This document shows, piece after piece, positions 59,049-64,000 of a stretch of DNA of 64,000 nucleotides. The stretch is from Metellina segmentata (lineage: Eukaryota > Arthropoda > Arachnida > Araneae > Tetragnathidae). Within the stretch, counting starts at the first letter, position 1. Each line of letters opens with the position of its first letter. Made by a program: the position numbers and the translations under genes. The notes under the pieces are model-generated. The model was given only the letters and a program-made list of their open reading frames with translations. It was not told where the DNA came from and ran no database searches. The stretch spans positions 57,693,573-57,757,572 of the forward strand of contig OX375873.1 in NCBI GenBank assembly GCA_947359465.1, given 5' to 3'.

Positions 59049-60626
59049 TCTATATAAATAAGAATGGAGTGTTTGTTCGTACATTCAATATTTTCGACCC
59101 ATTTCAAGTTTTCTATCCGTTTTGGACCCTTCTGAAGACGAATCCGCCTTTTTCTCGTTTGGTGTCTGTCTGTCTGTCTGTCCGTCTGTCTGTATGTATG
59201 TTGTGCCCTATACACGTCCACGCGGTTTAAGATATTTTCATGGAAATTTGCATACAGTGAGTACTTATCTTCATTTAGTGAGTGGAATTGGTTGCGAAAG
59301 TCTGTCTGTCCGTCTTTCTGTTCTATGCTCGATTTTGTGTTTGTGTGTTTGTGTAGGCATCACATGAATTCTATTCCAGATATTTGATTGTAGTGTATTT
59401 CATTTTATACATTATCCATTAATGTAGTGAATGCAATATTAAACATTTCTTTATTGTTATATTTAGATGCGTTTCATGTTAAAACATCTGAGTAAGTATA
59501 CTTAAATCAACCATAATTTGGTAGTTTCGGAAAAATTGGAATGTCTATTGAATATTACGATTACTTCGATTGCTTTACCAGTACTGCTAAAAAAGTAATT
59601 CTTCAAAAAATTATATTTTTTAATGGTATTTCAGCTCTGATACTTCATTTATTTCGAGTCTTATTTTTGTTCTTTGCGCAATGAAAACGATTTCGGAATA
59701 TTTGAGACAGACGATATTTCTCAACGAAATGAGAATGAACAAGATCGCGTGAGCAGTGATATTTTCTGTTTCTTTCGCACTGAATTAATTTCACATTTCA
59801 AAATTTTGTGCACTTTTAGTTGTAAATTGTGGCAACTGTGCGAGATCAAGAGATAAAAATGAATCACAAATTAATATCTTTAGAACAATTTTTTAGGCAT
59901 TTATTTTGTTCTATTTCACTGTTTTCTGTTTTAAATATTTATTATTTTAATAAATGTGTTTTCCTTTTCATCACACGCAACAGCACCACAAAGTATTAGA
60001 CTTAAAAATGTTAGGTAAGTCAGTATAAATTTTCAGTAAATTTTAAGTGTAGTTATGCCATTATTGAAAGAATAATGCCGTTATTGAAAGAATAATGCCG
60101 TTATTGAAAGAATAATAATGTTTAAAAATCTAAACTAGAACTTTTTCCAACATTAAAAAATTCGTTGTAATAATGACAGGAGACGATTGCAAAATTTCAC
60201 AATGTCGCATACCGGAGGCAAGAGTGCCACATGTAAAAAAAAATATTGTTTTGTTGACTATGCGTGCGAGAGCACTCGCCGTAAATCGTAATTTTAATTA
60301 ATTGAGTTGAACATGAAAAGAACTTAAGAAAGGGAATTCCAAATCTCCCTCAAAATAGTCTTTTACAGTAGTAACCTTAGAATCACCTTTCGTCATTTTG
60401 TAGCTTTGTCATACAGCAATTGTGCGATGTATGTAAAATGTATTAAATGAATGGATATGCATGTGTAGGATTTGTGTCCAAAGTAAGTTGTAGAAAATAT
60501 AAAGATGGCGAAAGGTGTTAAAATAAATTTTTACTCTACAAAAAACGTAAGTCATTATATATTTTGATTATCTCTTCAATCTAGAGTAAACCAATTCAAA
60601 CCGAGTAAGGTCGGGTATTTTGCTAG
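59049..60626 (+). mobile_element. Non-autonomous Helitron (1578 bp)
   Basis: The 5' end is TCTATATAAATAAGAATGGA, preceded by A (59048). The 3' end is GGTATTTTGCTAG-like, with CTAG at 60623-60626 followed by T. This fits the Helitron rule A|TC...CTRR|T. A short hairpin (CCGA...TCGG, 60601-60614) sits about 10 bp before CTAG, as expected. No Rep/helicase is encoded. The interior holds (TCTG)n-rich DNA at about 59165-59200, the 145-bp module at 59456-59600 shared with 43868, and a 3 x 20-bp repeat at 60056-60115 (TGCCGTTATTGAAAGAATAA). It must have been mobilised by a Helitron protein encoded elsewhere. Confidence 0.82.
60056..60115 (+). repeat. Three 20-bp tandem units
   Basis: TGCCATTATTGAAAGAATAA once, then TGCCGTTATTGAAAGAATAA twice, inside the Helitron. 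Confidence 0.95.
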
Positions 60627-63600
60627 TTAGAAATAAAATCACTAATTTTACTCTAGAGGTATAACGTGCTGCTTAAATACAACTTAAACTCGTAAAGTAG
60701 GAAAACTTGAACTTCTGTTTCAAAGAATTTTAAATATTTTAACAATCCAGCTTCGTATTTTTTCTAACCTTCATATTCGTTCAATATCGGTAAGTTACAT
60801 TTAAAATACTCCAATTTGTTACTCCTTTGTGAGGCTTAATTTTTAGAAATAAGCACAAGTTTCCCTGAGTTAACTCAAAATAAGAACTTGCGGAAAACAA
60901 CGAAAAAGGAATACAATACAAAATAGTGATATAATATGAAATAATCGGAGGAAACTCAAAATAAAAAGTTCGAAACAGTAAAAATACAATGAAAAAGTTC
61001 ATCTTAAAATGTTCACTTAAACCCTTAAGTCTTAAGTTCAAAAAGTATAGGTTGAGTTGTCAATAATAATACAGATCCTCATGATAAATTAACGACGCGT
61101 TAAGATTCATTTGCTGATAAAATATCGAACACTTATGATTCGATTCTTCGTTTTGAACTCACTGATCATGTTTCAACGTAATGATAGAAAAGCTTTCATA
61201 ACGAGTCACCTTAAAATACTCTGATGTTCTGTGGCATGGAAATGGAGTTAATGCTCTAAAAATGCTACTCTTTCTTAAACCTGTCACGTTTTTAAAATGT
61301 CATTATATGGGTTTAAAAAAGATGAAATTGGAAGAGTCAGTAGAGTGGAAAGATGCTCATTTTTGCTCTTTAGTCTACAAATGTATACTATTTTGCATAA
61401 TTGTTCTAACACGGTATAAATCAGTCTTAGCAACAATAATGTTTGAATAGAAGCTACTTAACAGAAGTGCCTGCTTAGCATTCTGACTTATTTCAATCCT
61501 TTTTATACATAATCGCTTTGATGTTACTATCTGTATGGCTTTTCCAACGGTCGTGAACAAGTCATGAACGAATTATGAATAATTTTGCGCTTACTTGTAA
61601 AGTACCCACTTAGTATGCGTAATAAACACTCATAAAACCAGATTTCAAATTCTCTTTTTACAAAAAGCAATGAATCCTATTAATGTGTTTGGAATTCGGA
61701 ACCCTCTGTACCCAATATTTAAAAGAGTTTTTAAAAAAACATATTTTGTTTCAGCACTAATGCATCCTTACGTTTTAATGCAGTGACTCATAAACACAAT
61801 AACTTCATATAAATATAAACTATAAATAACAGTTCATAAGTAGTAATAGGTTGTCAATGTTTATAATAATACAATATCCCAATTTTAAACCTAGCTTAGC
61901 CATTGAAAAATTATTTTTAATTCCTATTTTAAGTCATATTCTAATTGATGTTTGGAGAAAGTTTTTAAGGCCAGTGTATGAATAAGCGATCGTTCACTCA
62001 AAAGTGTCCGCAGATTAGTTATTGATTGAACCAATTAAAATATCATTACGTTATTACAAATAAAATTTGAAATCGAAAATTTTACTTTTACTGCACTGTA
62101 GGAAAGTGTACAGAATTTGAAGAGTTCAAAATATTGCAAAAATGTTTAAGTCAGTGGTCCAGGTGTAGAATTATATTCAGTGTTCTGCAACACAATTCCA
62201 AGCAATTACAATTGTTTTGCTGGCATTTTGTCCTAATTTTGAAAACTGCAGTAAGATTTTAAAAAAAGACGTAAAGCACAATTACCAGCTAAATATGTAT
62301 TATATTTATAATAAAACATAAAAATTAATTATTACTTAAATCCAAGGCATACTTTCAGAATTTGTAATCTGTTGATTACTTTTCAAGTTAAATATTTTGT
62401 CATTGATATAGAAGATGTGTTATTTATAAAGTGTTTGTTGTAATTTGGGTGGTGTAGGGAGGTTGTTCTGTAGCTAGAGAAGAAAAAAGCCGTGGCAACG
62501 AGGGCATTTTTCACTATATCATAACTTCTGATTGAAACAAAGGGCCTAAATTTTGATAATATTATAGAAAAAATTGTTCTGCTACGCGCGTCGTAGTTTT
62601 TAACACTTTCAGCTACCTCGGTCAGTGGTACAATTTTACGTTGCAACAATTTTAACTTATCCTATCAACAAAGAGTCGTTTATCATATGGCTGTTGAAAA
62701 TTTTCAATGAGCACTGTGTGTGCTATTGCCATATTTAAAATTTTATAACATATTTTATGAAAAATAATGTTTAACTATAACAAAGGTAAAAATTAGTTGA
62801 AATTGGGTTACGTTCGAGCATGTAACAATACTTAATTGAGAGAAATGTTAAAATGAATTTTTTAATTACAACATGCAAGTTAAATATTTCATTGCTTACC
62901 CGATCTGTCTCACAGGAACGGAATAACAGGAGGTTAAAAAGGTGTTAATAAATTAAAAAATAAAGAAAATTTTTAAAACAAGAGTTTTTAATTCATGTTC
63001 CCTTGAAATATTTATCTTTTCTATCGTCACTTCGACTTCCGCCTCTTACCAAATAATGCCTGTGCTGAGGGTATTCACACTACAGGAAGAGAGAAAATAA
63101 ATATAGATAGCTATCGACGTAAACATCTACATAATAGAGAGGAAGGGGAAATCCACAAGATAAACGTACTCTCTCTCTGTTGTCACAAAATTTTAAATTA
63201 TCCTCTAACCCTATCAGCATTATAACGGTATTGAGTATTTATTTACTCGTAAAGACTCAAGAAAGCGTCTAGGATTACTTTATTTTGGTGTTTATGATTA
63301 AACACACTATATATATAAGTGTAGAAAGATTAAATGTGTGCATGTAAAATTTAAATCGTTAGAAGTCCTCTCATTATTTCTGGTCACTACATTCGTCTAT
63401 TTTTAGACTCAAATTTTTTAACTTGTTGCATTGGTTATAGTTCGCAGCCAATTGCTTATTGCTTAGCTCGTCTTTAAAAATTAATAAAATCTTCTTGACA
63501 AAGTATCTCACAAATTTTGGCATTAAGTTGTTTTCATTAATGTGACGCTATTTTTGAAGTAGTTAATTTATTTTAAATGATATTTTTGTTCAAAAAATAG

Positions 63601-63685
63601 ACGATTGTAATTGTTTTTTAATTAGTTCAATCATTTTATATTACAAAAAAATCATAATAATTCAAGTTCTAATTTTTCCTGAGTG
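60627..63685. other. AT-rich DNA, no firm feature
   Basis: An 88-codon minus-strand ORF at 62383-62649 lies in slightly GC-richer DNA (62450-62640) but matches no family I recognise. Otherwise nothing is seen. Confidence 0.5.
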
Positions 63686-63850
63686 AACATTGATGATCTG
63701 TGTGATCTTGTTTGTAAAGATGTGATCTGAATTATGAATAAACATTGATGATGTGTGTGATCTTGTTTGTAAAGATGTGATCTGAATTATGAATAAACAT
63801 TGATGATGTGTGTGATCTTGTTTGTGAATATGTGATCTTAATTATGAATT
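63686..63850 (+). repeat. Minisatellite, three 55-bp units
   Basis: AACATTGATGAT begins at 63686, 63741 and 63796. Each unit contains TGTGTGATCTTGTTTGT, TGTGATCT and AATTATGAAT. Units 1 and 2 are almost identical; unit 3 has more changes. Confidence 0.95.
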
Positions 63851-63914
63851 TGAATTTCATGGCACCATGCCATACAGAATAAGTGCAAACTGATTAAAAT
63901 AGCCAATGAGCCCA

Positions 63915-64000
63915 GGCCTCGAAATAGATTTTTTAATACAGGTGCACTTTGTGCACCTAAGTTTTTAAATTAGGTGCACAGATTATATTTTAGGTGTACA
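63915..64000. repeat. AGGTGCAC palindromic repeat cut by the window end
   Basis: AGGTGCAC at 63940 and GTGCACCT at 63951 form a perfect 8-bp stem with a TTT loop. AGGTGCAC recurs at 63973 and AGGTGTAC at 63992. It is preceded by GGCCTCGAAATAGATTTTTT. It looks like the edge of a dispersed repeat, but the rest is outside the window. Confidence 0.55.

Noticed and set aside
59122..59367. 81-codon ORF with Val-Cys-Leu-Ser repeats
   Set aside because: It is a translation of the (TCTG)n-rich part of the Helitron.

Overview
The window looks like intergenic or intronic DNA from an animal nuclear genome, most likely an arthropod. It is very AT-rich and has no compact operons or long ORFs. It is full of decayed Tc1/mariner, PIF/Harbinger and Helitron elements, LINE relics, tRNA-derived SINEs, tandem repeats and (TA)n tracts. 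Species-level assignment is not possible from the sequence. No intact host protein-coding gene was found, and nearly all recognisable coding sequence belongs to mobile elements.

Left third (1-23 kb): a TA-flanked Tc1 deletion derivative (3403-3960); a SINE with a perfect 12-bp target-site duplication (7591-7919); a 3 x 340-bp satellite (11324-12343); a 3 x ~198-bp array with an inverted partial copy (12661-13408); and a duplicated ~280-bp block with an unchanged 52-bp core (14599-15250). The best evidence for a host gene is on the minus strand at 20986-21366: two CRE-type sites, a TATA box, a plausible initiator and a non-coding first exon ending in a perfect splice donor.

Middle (23-45 kb): transposon relics dominate. 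There are SINE-like elements bounded by inverted arms (23965, 32615, 35209), a Tc1 relic (26850-27226), a LINE RNase H relic (28890-29353) and a full-length dead Tc1 element with both ends (30729-32278). A second, unrelated Tc1 deletion derivative lies at 34358-34920. Two copies of a 260-bp TA-flanked MITE lie at 37174 and 39639. A PIF/Harbinger MITE with a TTA duplication (40023-40450) sits inside a Helitron-like sequence. An endonuclease-domain fragment (42984-43743) is followed by a module shared with a Helitron 15 kb away.

Right third (45-64 kb): SINE-like and tandem duplications, long (TA)n tracts each abutted by a Tc1 element (53375 and 57246-58416), a complete non-autonomous Helitron with A|TC...CTAG|T ends (59049-60626), and a 3 x 55-bp minisatellite.

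The elements appear to depend on one another. The deletion derivatives and MITEs have ends but no usable transposase, so they must have moved in trans. Two different Tc1 families independently kept the same C-terminal half of the transposase gene between intact ends. The inverted-arm elements combine a tRNA/SINE-like core with transposon-like ends, and are the most unusual structure here.
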